Origin: Halictus rubicundus | Lineage: Eukaryota > Arthropoda > Insecta > Hymenoptera > Halictidae | Reading direction: 5' to 3' | Length of the DNA: 64,000 nt | NCBI RefSeq assembly: GCF_050948215.1 | Contig: NC_135153.1 | Coordinates: 8,460,058-8,524,057, forward strand | In this document: piece after piece, positions 43,361-55,700 of the stretch | Layout of the letters: each line of letters opens with the position of its first letter | Position numbering within the stretch: the stretch's first letter is position 1 | Program-made: the position numbers and the translations under genes | Notes under the pieces: generated by a model | Database searches by the model: none | Seen by the model: only the letters and a program-made list of their open reading frames with translations | Told to the model about the DNA's origin: nothing

Positions 43361-45233
43361 CTAGCACAAGTCGTCACAATCAACAATAAAAGGAGGGGCA
43401 CACTCGCCATGCCTGATTCCGAACGAATAAGCAGGTGTTGGTTTCGGTGATTTAAGATCATATTTAGGACCTGGACTTCGACAAATCATTTTCTCGGGTC
43501 TTCTACGCGTCATAGAGAACTTTGGTGAACATGTTCTGTCTTCGTAAAAGTAAGGGGCCGGCGTAGGCGAACATTTCAGGCTCGGCGTGCGAATTCCTCT
43601 GCAAGAGACGCAAAGTGTTCGTTCAAACGTTAACTGAAACTTAAACTTAAATCTATCATTAGCTGGTCCATTAAGTTTCTGGTAAACGATGGTAAATGTT
43701 TCATGAAAAGCCAAAGAGAAAAATAAATCAAGAGATTCGAGAAGTTGGAATCTTTCGCTTTGCTTGCATTAGCAAGAGAGTCTCATCGATGTATTCGATA
43801 TCTCGGTCATTGGTTCCAAGGTGGATCCCCCCGGTAGTGGGGATAAAATTTTAATGGTTACTGTAGAGATTTTTTTCACGGTTACAGAGAAAATACTGGC
43901 TCGTGGCGTTACCGTGCTAACGTCACACCCATATTACGAACATAATGCAATTGCGCAAACACGCAACTATATACTTTTGAAAGAAGTCGCTAGGTGCGAT
44001 AAATTCAGGTAGTCTTACACTCCTAATAACGGCGTTTATTATTACGATATGTAAGGGCTGCTCGGCATTCGTTTATGTACAGAGATAAGATAGCTGATGA
44101 TCTCGGAGAAATGTGTCCTACAAGATGCATGTGATGACTTGCAGAAATGCGAAACAGAGAAACGCAAAATCTGTAATTTTATAAAGCCATATCTTGTGAA
44201 CCAAAGTAGTCCCTAATCGTGATCGTCTAACCACGTGGCGAGTATACAACCGACGAATTTTGATGATGGTGACCTTACGGTTCTCGAGGGGGGAGGGGGA
44301 ACAAGTTAGAACTCCCTGATCTACTTGTAAACCGACGACTGTAAACATCTTGTGTATGTATATCCGAGAAACCTAAAGATAGCTGACAACTATCTGACGC
44401 GACGTGCGACGTCCACATTCTTACACTCCAACCCCAAACATGACTCATCAAGGCCCAAATGTTTCCCCCTCTCGTGGCAACGTGACAACGATGATTATGC
44501 TTAAAGAAGAAAAATGAATAATAGAAAAATGATGAAACAAATGGTACTCACATGATGAACGCTGGACCTGTTTTGGGCGATTTTATGTAGTAGGGTCCTG
44601 GTGTCGCACATTCACTTCTGGGTTTGGTTCTATACTTTAATGAAAATGCTGGACCTTTCGGAGATGGTAAAATATATTTTGGGCCAGGACCGCAGAAAGG
44701 TGCTAATGGAAAAGAATGATCGTGTTTCAACTTTTTCAAGTATTATTTAAGAGAAATAAGGAAAAATTTGTCGTATCATTTTGCTTCAACATCGAACAAA
44801 ACAGTGTTGAAGTTATTGTTAGCTGAATCAACTTCGATCCTAAGAAGTAATAATGTAGAAATATAATTTTCAAATACCGATAGTCCGGCCGACTAGTCCA
44901 AAAGAAAAACCACCGCGTTTCGGACCCGGTAGCAAATATTTTGGTCCTGGTCCTTCGCATGCTCGTAGACCGAGTAATCTCGTACCAATTGTATACGCTG
45001 GATTCCGATACCTGGAGAGGCAATGCTTCTCGTAACCCACAAGAGTTTTAAGCTGGTATTTAGGTCCAGGACCTAAAAAGTAAATATATGTAATATCCTA
45101 AAGCTTGTTGTAACGTATGTACATATATTCGCTAAGAAAAACATTTAATCATACTTCTCACACCACATATGGCAATCACGGTTTTTTTTGTTGGTTCTGT
45201 TTCTGATTGATCGGGATCCGGTTTTGGTGGCAT
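43361..45233 (-). CDS. SHIPPO-repeat protein A (ODF3/CIMAP-like)
   Basis: It is a sperm-tail/axoneme-type protein built of SHIPPO (STPGPxxY) repeats. Family members lie in the outer dense fibre or as microtubule-inner or microtubule-associated proteins of cilia and flagella. The four-exon model is 45164-45233, 44878-45072, 44552-44702 and 43361-43598, with phases 1, 1 and 2, for 217 residues. It starts MPPKPDPDQSETEPTKKTVI. Repeats include GPGPKYQLKTLVGY, GPGPKYLLPGPKRGGFSF, GPGPKYILPSPKGPAFSL, TPGPYYIKSPKTGPAFI and SPGPKYDLKSPKPTPAYSF. The C-terminus (YSFGIRH...ECAPPF) parallels gene B, its tandem paralogue. Confidence 0.85.
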
Positions 45234-45937
45234 TTTGTTACTTGATAATTTACATTTCGTTAGAACTTAAAAAAATATATAAAATTTTGAATGTATTAGA
45301 TAAGCCAAATCATTGTGAACATAAACAGTTGATTAGTGCGAACACTGATAGCTGTGAACGTATCAACAAGTCGAAAAATCTTTATACACAAATGTGACCT
45401 TGAACTCATAATCACAGAGAATACAGTTTGTATTAGCAATAATTTATGCATGTAAACACTCGCATTGTTTTAATTCCTAACAAACATTTTTTAGTGTTTC
45501 CAATTTAGAAACTAGACAAAGTAACTTCGTATACATATCAATAATTATTAACTATAATTATTAACTATAATTTAAACGAAATATTATGTTTTTAAATTCA
45601 TAATATTTTAGAAGGTATTACAAGAAAATGTTATATGTTGTATGGCCGGGCCGATACTGATACACTATGTAGATGTTATATAAATATATTAAATGTTTAT
45701 GCGCATACGTTGAAAATAAAAACTTTCTAAACATTTGGACAAAACAGTATACAAATTTATATTCTGTATATATAAAATAGGACATAGAAATTTTAAAGTA
45801 TATTACAAATATTTCACAAAAGTATATGTGTATATATATATGTAAAATCACTCTAAAAATACATGAAATGTTTCATACATATAATACATTTTTATAATTT
45901 TCCATTTATCCTTTTTTTTGGAATTTTTGTAGATGCA
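45234..45937. other. Intergenic between tandem SHIPPO genes
   Basis: AT-rich, 704 bp, promoter of gene A on its low-coordinate side and 3' flank of gene B on the other. A tandem of AATTATTAACTAT lies near 45541-45570. No further gene is seen. Confidence 0.6.
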
Positions 45938-47130
45938 TTAATCTTCATCCAAACTTGTGATCGGCACTCCAGCACATTCACTGTGTCTGATACCAAAGGA
46001 ATACATGGGGGCTTGTTTTCTAAGTAGTGGGTAATACTGTGGTCCTGGGCTCAAACTTATTTCAGCTAAATCATTTCTTGGCTTCAAACTAAAAGCTGGA
46101 GATCTACGTTTCACAACTTCTGTTCCTGTTGTTCCATACGCTGCTGGACCAGGACTAAGATACTCGTATCTGCCTTTATAGTAGTTACCCCTGTTATAAG
46201 AAAATATAATGATAATTGATAATAATTGAAAGATATTATAAAATTTCATAAAAATTAACTTTTAATTTGTTAAATTTTCTTCAAACATTAATATTGTTTT
46301 GCATAAGTATTTAAAGGATTCAAGCAAAGGTTCTACTTGAACGTCATATCTATACGCACATTGTGAAGGCACCGCGTGCCGTTTTATCTGGAATTTTGGG
46401 ACCAATACACGTTGGTAAAATGTATGCATTTGGTCCGGGCCCTATATCGCTAATTTTCGTTTTGCCCCTGGCTTTAATACTGTAACCAGGAGGTCTTTTG
46501 CTGTGATTCATTGGTGGACATAATTCTGGATGATGTGCTCCTGGTCCTGGTCCTGAATCTCTTACTGGAAAGAATTTTGTGGGATAGGCACATACAGGCT
46601 GTTCAGCAATAAGTGGAAAAAAATTTAAGCGACGATTTTTCGTTAATTTTTTATTTTTACTTAACGTAGTAGAAATTGTTTACATAGTAAAAAAATTGTT
46701 TACTCGATCCGATGTCTCGAATTAGTAATAGCATATTTACCTCTAAACACTTCTCTACCAGCTATTGTATATGCAGGTGAATTATCCAATCCATAATTTG
46801 TTAGTTTTGCAACATTATACCGTGGTCCAGGACCTACACTTGGTACAACTATTTGTGTACGGTATCGCATACTGTACGCTGGACCTCTACGGCGAGATAA
46901 GCAATGACCATCATATCCGACTAAAGTTCGTAACTCATAGACTGGACCAGGACCTTCATACACATGGTTAGAAAAGTTAAAAATATCAATTAGATTAAAT
47001 AGAGTTCTATTCGCTTGAATACGCCTAAATAAGCAATAATAATGGGTAAATTATCATCGTAACTAAATACAATATATTTACCTTTTACCATACAGCTTAA
47101 GAGCTTTGCTTTATTTTCCTTATTTTCCAT
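45938..47130 (-). CDS. SHIPPO-repeat protein B (ODF3/CIMAP-like)
   Basis: It is the paralogue of the neighbouring gene A and probably also an axonemal or sperm-tail component. The exons are 47082-47130, 46741-46953, 46360-46564 and 45938-46190, with phases 1, 1 and 2 as in gene A; it encodes 239 residues starting MENKENKAKLLSCMVKG. SHIPPO units include GPGPVYELRTLVGYDGHCLS, GPGPRYNVAKL, SGPGPGAHHPELC, GPGPNAYILPTC, SPGPAAYGTT and SPGPQYYPLLRK. The C-terminal SFGIRHSECAG motif matches gene A. Exon 2 is longer at the same place as in gene A, so the pair arose by tandem duplication. Confidence 0.85.
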
Positions 47131-47247
47131 TTTTGTAATATGAAATAATTTGTTAAGACATGCACAATATTACACGATACAAAACATTATCAATTTCGTG
47201 AACGAAAATGACAAATACTTTACTACAGACAATGTTCAGAGTACACG

Positions 47248-47324
47248 CAATATTGGACGTTATATTCAGAGTCCACGATTATATATATAACAATCGTTGA
47301 CTCTGAATATAACATCCAATATTG
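47248..47324. repeat. 77-bp perfect-type inverted repeat (hairpin)
   Basis: Arms of 33 bases, CAATATTGGACGTTATATTC... and its reverse complement, differ at only two positions and are separated by an 11-base AT loop. It would fold into a stable stem. It may be a tiny MITE remnant or a structured RNA. It lies upstream of SHIPPO B. Confidence 0.75.
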
Positions 47325-47341
47325 TATATATATATAACAGA

Positions 47342-47560
47342 GTGTTCGACTACAGGTGGGAGAAAATTTAAGGGATGGGTCTCCAAGACAATATAAGATG
47401 AAACTGAAGAGTAAAAAATTGCGATTTCGGCTTCATTTTTTAGTTATTATCAGTTTAAAATCCGCCTAAAATGCGGCAACCCGACCAACAGAGGTGTACG
47501 TTGCGTACGTCATAGAGGCGCGCGACATTCGCGTATCATGTTTGTTTCTATATTCGCTAA
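47342..47560. repeat. Dispersed repeat R, copy 2
   Basis: It starts AGTGTTCGACTACAGGTGGG and shares about 150 bp with copy 1 and the tail GTGTACGTTGCGTACGTCAT with copy 3 at 62783. Its start abuts the hairpin region. Confidence 0.6.
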
Positions 47561-47793
47561 CTGTTGATGGATACTAAAAAGCAATAGTACAATCTAATTA
47601 GTTGAATTTTTTGTTATGTGTCTTATGTTCGTTGTTCTTATTGATTAATTTATTTTTAAGAAAGTTCACAGCATAAGATATACATCTTTTATTTCGGTTA
47701 CTATAAAAAATAAAGAGTACAAAATATATTTTATATAATATTTTCAGTTCGCCCAATGCTTCCATCTTTTAATACTTCAACCCAGACATTGTT

Positions 47794-49878
47794 TTAGTCT
47801 TCTGTATCTAAAATAATCAGTATATGTAGTAATTAAATTTTTAATTATTAAAAAAAATTATTGAAGAATATTTTAAATTGTAAATGTACAACTACAAAAC
47901 GTACCTGAGCATACAGTTTCAATTCTTTTAAGACTATGTGCAAAATACACATTTGGATGATGAAACGTCTTTTCTATAATACAATTATGAGTAGCTTCAT
48001 AGTATGTTTTACATGCTTGCAAATAGCGACCTTCTTTTGAAAGTTGCACTATTGAGTCTATGTCTGAAATAGTTATAATTTTTTAAATCACCTATTACAG
48101 TGAATAGGTATATTAAATGTATCTACAGCAGTCAAAATTAGACATCTCTTTTGCAGACATTCAAAATGTCGATTACCTGATCGAACTAATCCACATTTAG
48201 AAAGTATATTTTTAAGTACATGTAATTCCATACATTTATATGGACAGCCATGATCGTCTTTTAAACCAACTGTAGAATTTAATATTTTGAAACAAGGAAA
48301 TGGTTCATAATTTGCACATTTTCCTATATTCCCATACAAGTGCTTTATATAATATTTGTATTCTTTTTCGAAAGTTTGCTCATCGACTGCTTGGATAAGT
48401 TCATCTTTCCAAAACTGTATTGCATTGTTGAGGCTAAGACCTATTCCTTTAAGAAACAGGCAATATTGAACTCTACCACCATTTCTGAGGTGATGCTTTG
48501 TTCTTAATGATTCATGAAGTAATCTCATACATAATGGATAAGATGTCCTTGATAACTAATTGAATATGAAAATAAAATTTGAATTTTTAATATTTTTAAT
48601 TATAAATACCTTATTTCATAAAATCTTCAATATACCTGATCCAATTCAATAACGGACAATTCGTTGCATTTACTATAATTAAACTTTTGAGTATTTATAA
48701 AATTTGGTAATGTTAAAATTTTGATTATCCTCTCATCACCATAAGTATTTGATGCAATTTCTCGTGCATGCTAAAATAATGTATATTTTGTGAAAGATAT
48801 AATGTAACATTTTTAAGATCATTTAACTATGTATGACTCTACACTTACAGCGAAACTTTTATATAATATTTTCTTAAATTCAGGTACAATTAACCAAAAC
48901 AATTTTGTTTCTGGTACATAAGCAATACCGTCTTTTAAAAATATTTGTCGTTTTTGAACTGGTTTTATTACACTAGTAAAATGTATTTTGTAAAATGTTG
49001 TGTTCTCAACATTTTCAATCTCACTATAGCACATTCTTAAATCTTCTTTGGATTCCTGTTTTTCTTCTTGACTTATCTATGATGAGGAAAAAGTTTATGA
49101 ATATAGAAAATTGATACACTATTTGTATGGTATTTATAGGATATTTAGTTATATTATAGTATATAATATATTGAATACTAACAGTGGAGTATAGCAGTTT
49201 ATTGATATTCATGAATGTTTTCATATCATTTTCATTTAATAAGGAAAGTCTCCACTTGAATAATGTTGTTTCTTGTCTGAAGAACCATTGTCTCTTTGCA
49301 TCTTCAAATGAAAATGCAGACCTTAACATGAAGTGCGACATACAGTCATTTCTTGTTAAATGTTGTTCTGTCCCATTATGGGAATTATAGTTACGTGTAT
49401 TTATAAGATTTGCAAAATCATGAATACCATTACTTTCCAATTCGCTTATTAACATAGTCACATACTCTTCGGCTGATTTGTTATAGTTTCGCAATAATAT
49501 TTTCTCTACTAGTGTTAGAACTACAAAATAAAATTTTATTTTTGTTAAGGTATAAAACTTTTACAAAAGGATAGAAGAAATAAACAGCTACATAAAAGGT
49601 CACCCATGAGATCTTGAAAGCATGTCCACCAATCTTATTAGTATAAATCAGAAAATGATTATGTGTGAAACTTCAAATGGGATAGCCTGTATACTTCCAA
49701 ATTGTTTTCTTATTTTACCTCTTAATCTATTAACACACCATTGTTCTAACTCTTCTAATTTAATATATCCAGATGGTGGTGTGTTATACATTTGTAAATT
49801 ATATGTATATGTACTATCAGGGATTTGATGCTCTATCTCAATTGAAGAATGCAGCTGTCTCATTGGCATACATGCCAT
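47794..49878 (-). CDS. PRIM2: DNA primase large subunit
   Basis: This is the large, iron-sulphur subunit of primase in the DNA polymerase alpha-primase complex; it helps start and hand over RNA primers at nuclear replication (family knowledge). Seven exons (49719-49878, 49183-49520, 48849-49076, 48636-48770, 48177-48555, 47905-48063, 47794-47807) join in phases 1, 0, 0, 0, 1 and 1 to 470 residues. The four expected Fe-S cysteines are visible: about residue 296 (PLCMRLLH), 375 (FPCFKIL), 391 (HGCPYKC) and 431 (LQACKTYY); the last two are 40 apart, as in other PRIM2 proteins. The GGRVQYCLFLKGIGLSL motif is typical. The start at 49878 gives MACMPMRQLH; the internal Met at codon 4 or 6 is also possible. 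Confidence 0.95.
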
Positions 49879-50333
49879 GTTGATAAAAATAGTCCACCAA
49901 GTTAAATATTGTAAATAAATAAATAATACTGATATCAGTCAGCCAAACCAGGCAATGGCAGAAAATCAGCAAAGTCTGCTAGGCGATGTAAGCAGTAGAT
50001 TTGAGGTTACCGATCGAGTCAGACGGTTGGTACAGCCATAGACAAAGGTATAGGAGTAGACCAAACACCATATGGTTTCGTGTTTCGCGATCTGAAATAC
50101 CGACAACAACTAGATTTCTTACGCCCTCTACTCTGACGAACGATAAATGTTTCAACTAAATAGGTACAATGTACGAAGAATGTAAGTGCGTGTAAGTAGT
50201 GAGCATACGCGCACACGGGCGCATGCTTTCACTGGGAAGTGAATTTTATCCTTTTATTAAAATATTAGGTAAAACTTTGCGGAATTTTATATTTATAAAC
50301 CGTCGAATTTGTTTTAAAAATTAGAGAAAAAGT
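49879..50333. promoter_or_regulatory. Bidirectional promoter between PRIM2 and C9orf85 homologue
   Basis: The two genes diverge from a 455-bp gap. No clear TATA box stands out. The gap has patches such as GCGCACACGGGCGC near 50210. The head-to-head arrangement of housekeeping genes suggests a shared promoter, as an inference. Confidence 0.5.
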
Positions 50334-51337
50334 ATGAGTACACAAAAAGGGAATTCGAATCGATCAAGACCACAAAAATATAAAAATCAGACTGTTTTTA
50401 AAAATGATTTACACGATAAGTCGCATAAGATAAAAATGATCAATAGCATTGAAGTAGCAAATGTATGTCAAAGATGTAAAGAAATAATTGAATGGAAAAT
50501 TAAATATAAGAAATATAAACCATTAAAGACACCTTCAAAATGTATAAAATGTGGAGACAAGTCGGTAAAGCAAGCATATCATAACATCTGTTCATCTTGT
50601 GCTAAAGAAACTAAAGTTTGTTCTAAATGTGGTGCTGAAAGTGAGATTATTGAAGGAAAACCTAGTAAGCAAGAGTCCATGAAGTTAGATGCTGAATTAC
50701 AAAATCTTCTTAAAGAACTACCTGAACGAAAACGGAGAACGTTCATACGTTACATGAACCAAAATGGTACAAACATTTCAAAATATACCAATTGAAATAC
50801 TTTTTATATATTTATGGCCTAAGTATGTTGGGACTCCATTTAGTTAAACAAAATTTCAACCAGTACGCAATTTAGTAAACTCAGATACTTTTCTTACTTG
50901 TTAAGAGTAAGCATTTCTAAATACATACTTTATGTTACGGTTGATTAATTTTGTTTTAAAATGAGTAAAGAATTAATTTACTAAGAATCACTTACATATT
51001 TGCAGAGAATAAGGTGTAATGGATATGAATTGTTACTACTCTGATGAACTTGTATAAATGGAGTTCTATTGTACATAAATTGGTATAATGTTTCTCATTA
51101 ATGAGTATCTCTTTTGCAGCTGCAAATAAGAAAAACAATTCAAGAACAAATAATCATCAAAGTAAGTGCGAAAGTGAAGAAAATGAAAGCATAGAAGAAA
51201 GAACGGATGAGTCTGATGCAGTGCCCATATCTAAAGATGATTTACTATTCAAATTAAAATCACTAATAGTTAAAAATGATGATGATGAAGACGAGTTTGA
51301 AAATGATGATAATTGGGATTCTGACTTGCTTACATAA
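50334..51337 (+). CDS. C9orf85 homologue (DUF2039 protein)
   Basis: It is a conserved eukaryotic protein of unknown function. Two exons, 50334-50766 and 51120-51337, join in phase 1 to give 216 residues. Paired cysteines suggest zinc binding: CQRC, KCIKC, CSSC and KVCSKC between about residues 44 and 102. The N-terminus MSTQKGNSNRSRPQKYKNQT and the following zinc-binding region match the family well. The C-terminus is Glu/Asp-rich, with FENDDNWDSDLL at the end. An AATAAA polyadenylation signal lies just two bases after the stop (51339-51344). The first-exon frame would end at 50795 if unspliced. Confidence 0.88.
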
Positions 51338-51996
51338 AAATAAATTATTACATGTTTTCAACTTTTAATTGTTTCTTATTATAATAAGATATTTTAGTAT
51401 TGATATTTTAACCCTCCGAACTCCAGAATTTTGTAAACACCTGTTAAATGTCTGTAGCAAAACCACCGGAGTGCTAAGGGATAATATATTTTAGTATTCA
51501 TAAATATGAAACGAATTAGAACAAATTGATTGCAACTTTAATACTTAAGTAATTACATAAACTGGAACAATGTAAATGAAACCACCTAAATATAAAGGGT
51601 GATTTCTGAGGTCATTTGAAGTAACTTTTTCCTTCGCGAAAATTTTTTTCTCGGCATTGTTAAGGAATTATTAATGAAAAACACAGACCAATCAGAACAA
51701 AGCTACAGCGGACGGATTCCGATTCAGCCAATGCCAACGCCATGCTCAGTGGGGCTTGTCGCCGAGCAGGAACCGGTCCGCTCATAGACTACATACAAAT
51801 GCGTACTGTTATAAATGATGTCAGCGCTCTCTACTGTTACAAAACATAGCCTTAAATTTCGTTAAGAGTGTCCATATTCTGAATATACAACTGCTATTTA
51901 GTAAACAGACGCTGTGTAACGTTATATCTTAAATTTGAAGTAAACAAATAGATTATTTCTTTCAAAAACATCTAGATTTTTGTAACAATTTCAATA
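51338..51996. other. Intergenic: C9orf85 homologue to SAP18
   Basis: It includes a small inverted pair at 51408-51484 (TTAACCCTCCGAACTCC and ...CGGAGTGCTAAGGG), a possible mini piggyBac-type MITE. SAP18's promoter and 5' UTR must be in the 51600-51996 part, where GC rises at about 51700-51790. Confidence 0.5.
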
Positions 51997-52731
51997 ATGA
52001 CATCAGCTATAGAATCCATGGTAGTAGATGAAAAACAGTTACCAGAAAAACCCATTGATAGAGAAAAGGTATTTAAAGTAATAAACATTCGTAGATATAT
52101 TATTATAGATCGTTTGCAAAATGTTATGTTGTCTCACATTAATTCTGGTTGCTTAATTTCTAGACATGTCCACTCTTACTCAGAGTATTTTGTAACACAG
52201 GTAGACATCATAATATAATGGAGTATAGTAGAGGAAACGTTCCTTCAAATGAGCTGCAAATATATACATGGTAATATCTTTAAAATATTCATAAGTTGAA
52301 AAATTATAAATAAAGAAAAGGCACATTTATAATCGAAACATGTGAAATAACAATTTTCAAATTTTTTATTCAAAGGATGGATGCAACATTGAGAGAGATT
52401 ACAGGTTTAGTTAAAGAAGTTAATCCAGATGCTCGAAGTAAAGGAACATATTTCGATTTTTCATTGGTAACTCCTGAATTACGTAATTCTGGGTATCGTA
52501 TGCGTGAAATAGGTGTTACTTGTTCAGGACAAAAAGGTGCAGATGATAACAAAACTTTAGCGCAAGCAAGGTAACTATATTCTATTGAATAAGCATGATT
52601 CTGAGAATATATTAAATAATTTTCTTTCTGTGTATAATTACAGGTTCACAATCGGTGATTACTTAGATATTTCTATTACACCACCAAATCGGCAACCAGC
52701 AATTAGACGTGGTGCACTACGTCAATATTGA
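51997..52731 (+). CDS. SAP18: SAP18, Sin3-associated polypeptide / exon-junction cofactor
   Basis: SAP18 has a ubiquitin-like fold. It works in the Sin3-HDAC corepressor and in the ASAP complex with RNPS1 and Acinus on mRNA (family knowledge). The four exons are 51997-52068, 52164-52270, 52376-52570 and 52644-52731, joining in phases 0, 2 and 2 to give 153 residues. TCPLLLRVFCNTGRH, QIYTWMDATLREIT and TPELRNSGYRMREIG are hallmark stretches, and the C-terminus ends in PAIRRGALRQY. The length matches the family. AATAAA at 52788-52793 lies about 60 bases after the stop. Confidence 0.95.
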
Positions 52732-55700
52732 TTTAAGTGATAAAAATGTTAATATTTATATACTACATTAATAATTAATTTCTTATCAATAAATCATATA
52801 AAATACAGAAATTGTTGCCACATTATTCTGAAATTTAAAAAGAGATAAGAAAACTGATAATGCTATATACAAATAATAAAGTATTCATAAATAAAAAATT
52901 CATACTGTAATAATAATTTACATTAATTTATTAAGAATCCACTCCTGGAATCAATAAAGTGGTAAACACCAGTAAACACCTCGTCTGTGGTTACTCTATT
53001 TAGGTAGAGTCGGTATTTGATATCCTGTGACACGAAACAGTATAAGGTGACTGGCGTATTCCTACGTCTCGTCTGTGATATTAGTTCCACAATATTAGTG
53101 CCGACCGATACGGTAGGATGTGACACAGAAATAGTAAGGTGGCTTTAGAGCCCCGCGGACGTGAGACAAAAAAGTACATTAGGTGATTGGTCTACTTCTA
53201 TACCTCGTCTGTGGTTGAATCAATGGTCAGTTTATCGGTGTAAAATGGCAACAAAAGTTACTGATAGTGCATTCTTTCGTGTTTAGCTTCGTATGTAAAG
53301 TGTAGTACCTATTCGAACATAGGTATGTGATAATTTATTCTCATTTACAATGTTATTGTTTGAGATTTGGATATTTATACAAAAGAAAAGAATGAATAGT
53401 CAGTAACGTGTAATAAACATTAACCCTGCATAGACCATCGAATATCATCTTTATATACAATTATTTATTTCTCTCTGACACTTTTGTGTGAACTAATATT
53501 TGAATTAGGAATGATTTCTTAATACAAATTTTAATGTTATACGCATCAATATGCATATATAATATTCTTAGAGTATTCTACTCGAGAGAAATGATTTGTA
53601 TTCCCAATATTCCTCATAGACTTTTTAGGATTATTTGTGTAAAATATAATTGAAAAAAATTTAATTTCATGTAAGGTCATATATAATATATTTATATATA
53701 TTTTTGTTCCAAATATATATACATACATGAAAGTTTGAACATTTTTTCACAGGTTAACTTTAATGTCATAATAAGGAATAACATATTACATTAACACATT
53801 TTCAATATTACTAATCATATGGTCCTTTCAATTTTCAAATATGTTTTTCCACTCACTGATTACTTTTTCAAAATAACTAGTTTAGGCTGAACAATTACGA
53901 CATGAGGTATTTACATAATAACTTATCTTTTATGATATCATCATAAAGTGTTACTTAACTTTAAGTTTACAGGACTTTTCAAAGTGACGAGTTCTAATAT
54001 TTTTAATGTACGATTATTGACATTGTAAAGGTGCATCCATGAAGAATTATTCAACATATTTATTTCTTTGGGTACATGTTATAAAAAAAAATGATTATAT
54101 TGGATAGACACATCTACGTTAGAGGATAGACAGTCAGTTTTAGTGCTCCGTAAACCTAGTGTTAAATGTTTTCCTAGGTGTATTGGACCCAAGTATACAT
54201 ACGTTATAAAGTACAGTAACATTGAAGATTTAACAACAATTAGTTTTATAATCGTCTATATTCATTTATACATACATTAATATCATTTTATAAGATAAGT
54301 TTATCTTTAAGATGTTGCGTTCAAAGTTTAACAAAAATCATTGATTGATTATAATTATAGTTATACGACAATAATACATTTCATGTTACCAATTTAATTA
54401 AAGATATCGTTCATATAGTAATCAGCTATATTAAAATTAAAAGTAGACTTGAAGTTTATAACATTATAAGGACCAATGCTATTGATTAATTTATTTACGT
54501 AAAAATTATCGATTTCTTCTGGTATGGATACCGTGACCAACTGAAGAAACTCCTAACTAGAGAAAAAGAGTAACGTGAATTTTTCGTGCATAAACGGTCA
54601 TGTGCCGTCCGCGAAATTGGTATGTTTAGGAACGTGTAAAAAAATGAAGTTTTGACTAAAGCGTTTAGAAGTTGACATAAACGGAACTTCAACATTTATT
54701 CTATCGTATTGGCACACTAAAAGACGCAAATTGAGGGGGAAACGTGACAAAAGACAAATGGAATACAGCAACTACGAAAATTTGCATTATCTCTTACAAA
54801 TATTTCGAGGATAGAACGATAAACAATACTTGATAGAATATTAATACCAATGTATTTTAGTAATACATAAAACAAATGTCATTTTTGTTGAAAAAAGATA
54901 AAAACACATTGAAATAAGAATACAAGGCACAATTATTCGGACGTATTCGCGTGAGTCAATAATAGTGTGCTGTGGATCCGATGGAGGAACAAACGATTCT
55001 GAAAAATGTGTAAGTGTACTTTACATTAGTATTTTATAATGTAGGGTTAGTATTCGTTTGGATAACATTGGATACAAGGTTGGCATACGGGAATGTTGTG
55101 AGTGTATATCGTTGACATTTGTGCGCCCATCGCCGATACAAGTGATACTACAATACATATAACGATGATTACTAATATCATCAGTGAATTATCTACGCGA
55201 CGTGTAAGGTGATTAATGTGATGTAATTAAAGTGCGTGAACAGTGGTAAAAAATGGAGAATACGTTGATGTGAAATAATCTCAAATGTTAAAAAGTAAAA
55301 CAACAATAGCACCGTGTGGATAAGGCAGAAATGGGAAATCGTATACCAGTAATGAAGTTGGTGAGCGAATTTGATTTTTTTATCTTTTATGAAAGTACAT
55401 ATGTATGTAGTTTTTTCATATAAGTTATCGTAAATTAAACGCTTTGTTTAAATGCGTTTTGTGATTTCAAAGACGTTACTCTTTACTTACATTTTATAAT
55501 TCATTCGTCCCGTCACCGTTCTGTATTTATTAAAAAATGTTCGATACCTAATGAAAATATTGTTCTTCTTTCCCTTTACTTGAAAATCGATTTTGTGGAC
55601 GTTGATATGCTCTTGAGAATTTTCAGCAGCAGAAACTTAAATACGTACCATCTTCAAATGATTGACCATATTAACATGATTGAAACATTTTTTATATGGG

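Larger units (their letters stand above)
47131..47793. other. Intergenic: SHIPPO B promoter and primase 3' flank, with repeats
   Basis: It holds the inverted-repeat hairpin at 47248-47324 and repeat R copy 2 (47342-47545). The rest is AT-rich. SHIPPO B reads away to the left and PRIM2 ends at the right edge, so both minus-strand genes share this gap. Confidence 0.6.

Noticed and set aside
48088..48176. Extension of PRIM2 exon 5 (NRHFECLQKRC...)
   Set aside because: The donor CAG|GTAATC at 48176 gives the correct join to DIDSIVQLSKEG with the fourth Fe-S cysteine; the extension does not.
49648..49718. Extension of PRIM2 exon 1 (GKIRKQFGSIQ...)
   Set aside because: The donor at 49718 (AG|GTAAAA) joins in frame to the exon at 49520 and restores the family pattern; the extension ends in a stop.
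54981..55013. Short start MEEQTILKN with a GTAAGT donor
   Set aside because: Joining to the 59818 exon gives a stop after a few codons; it may be an untranslated exon but is not supported as coding.
55331..55360. ATGGGAAATCGTATACC as the first coding exon of HLCS
   Set aside because: Its donor leaves phase 0, whereas the exon at 59818 needs phase 1, which the exon at 56183-56336 supplies.
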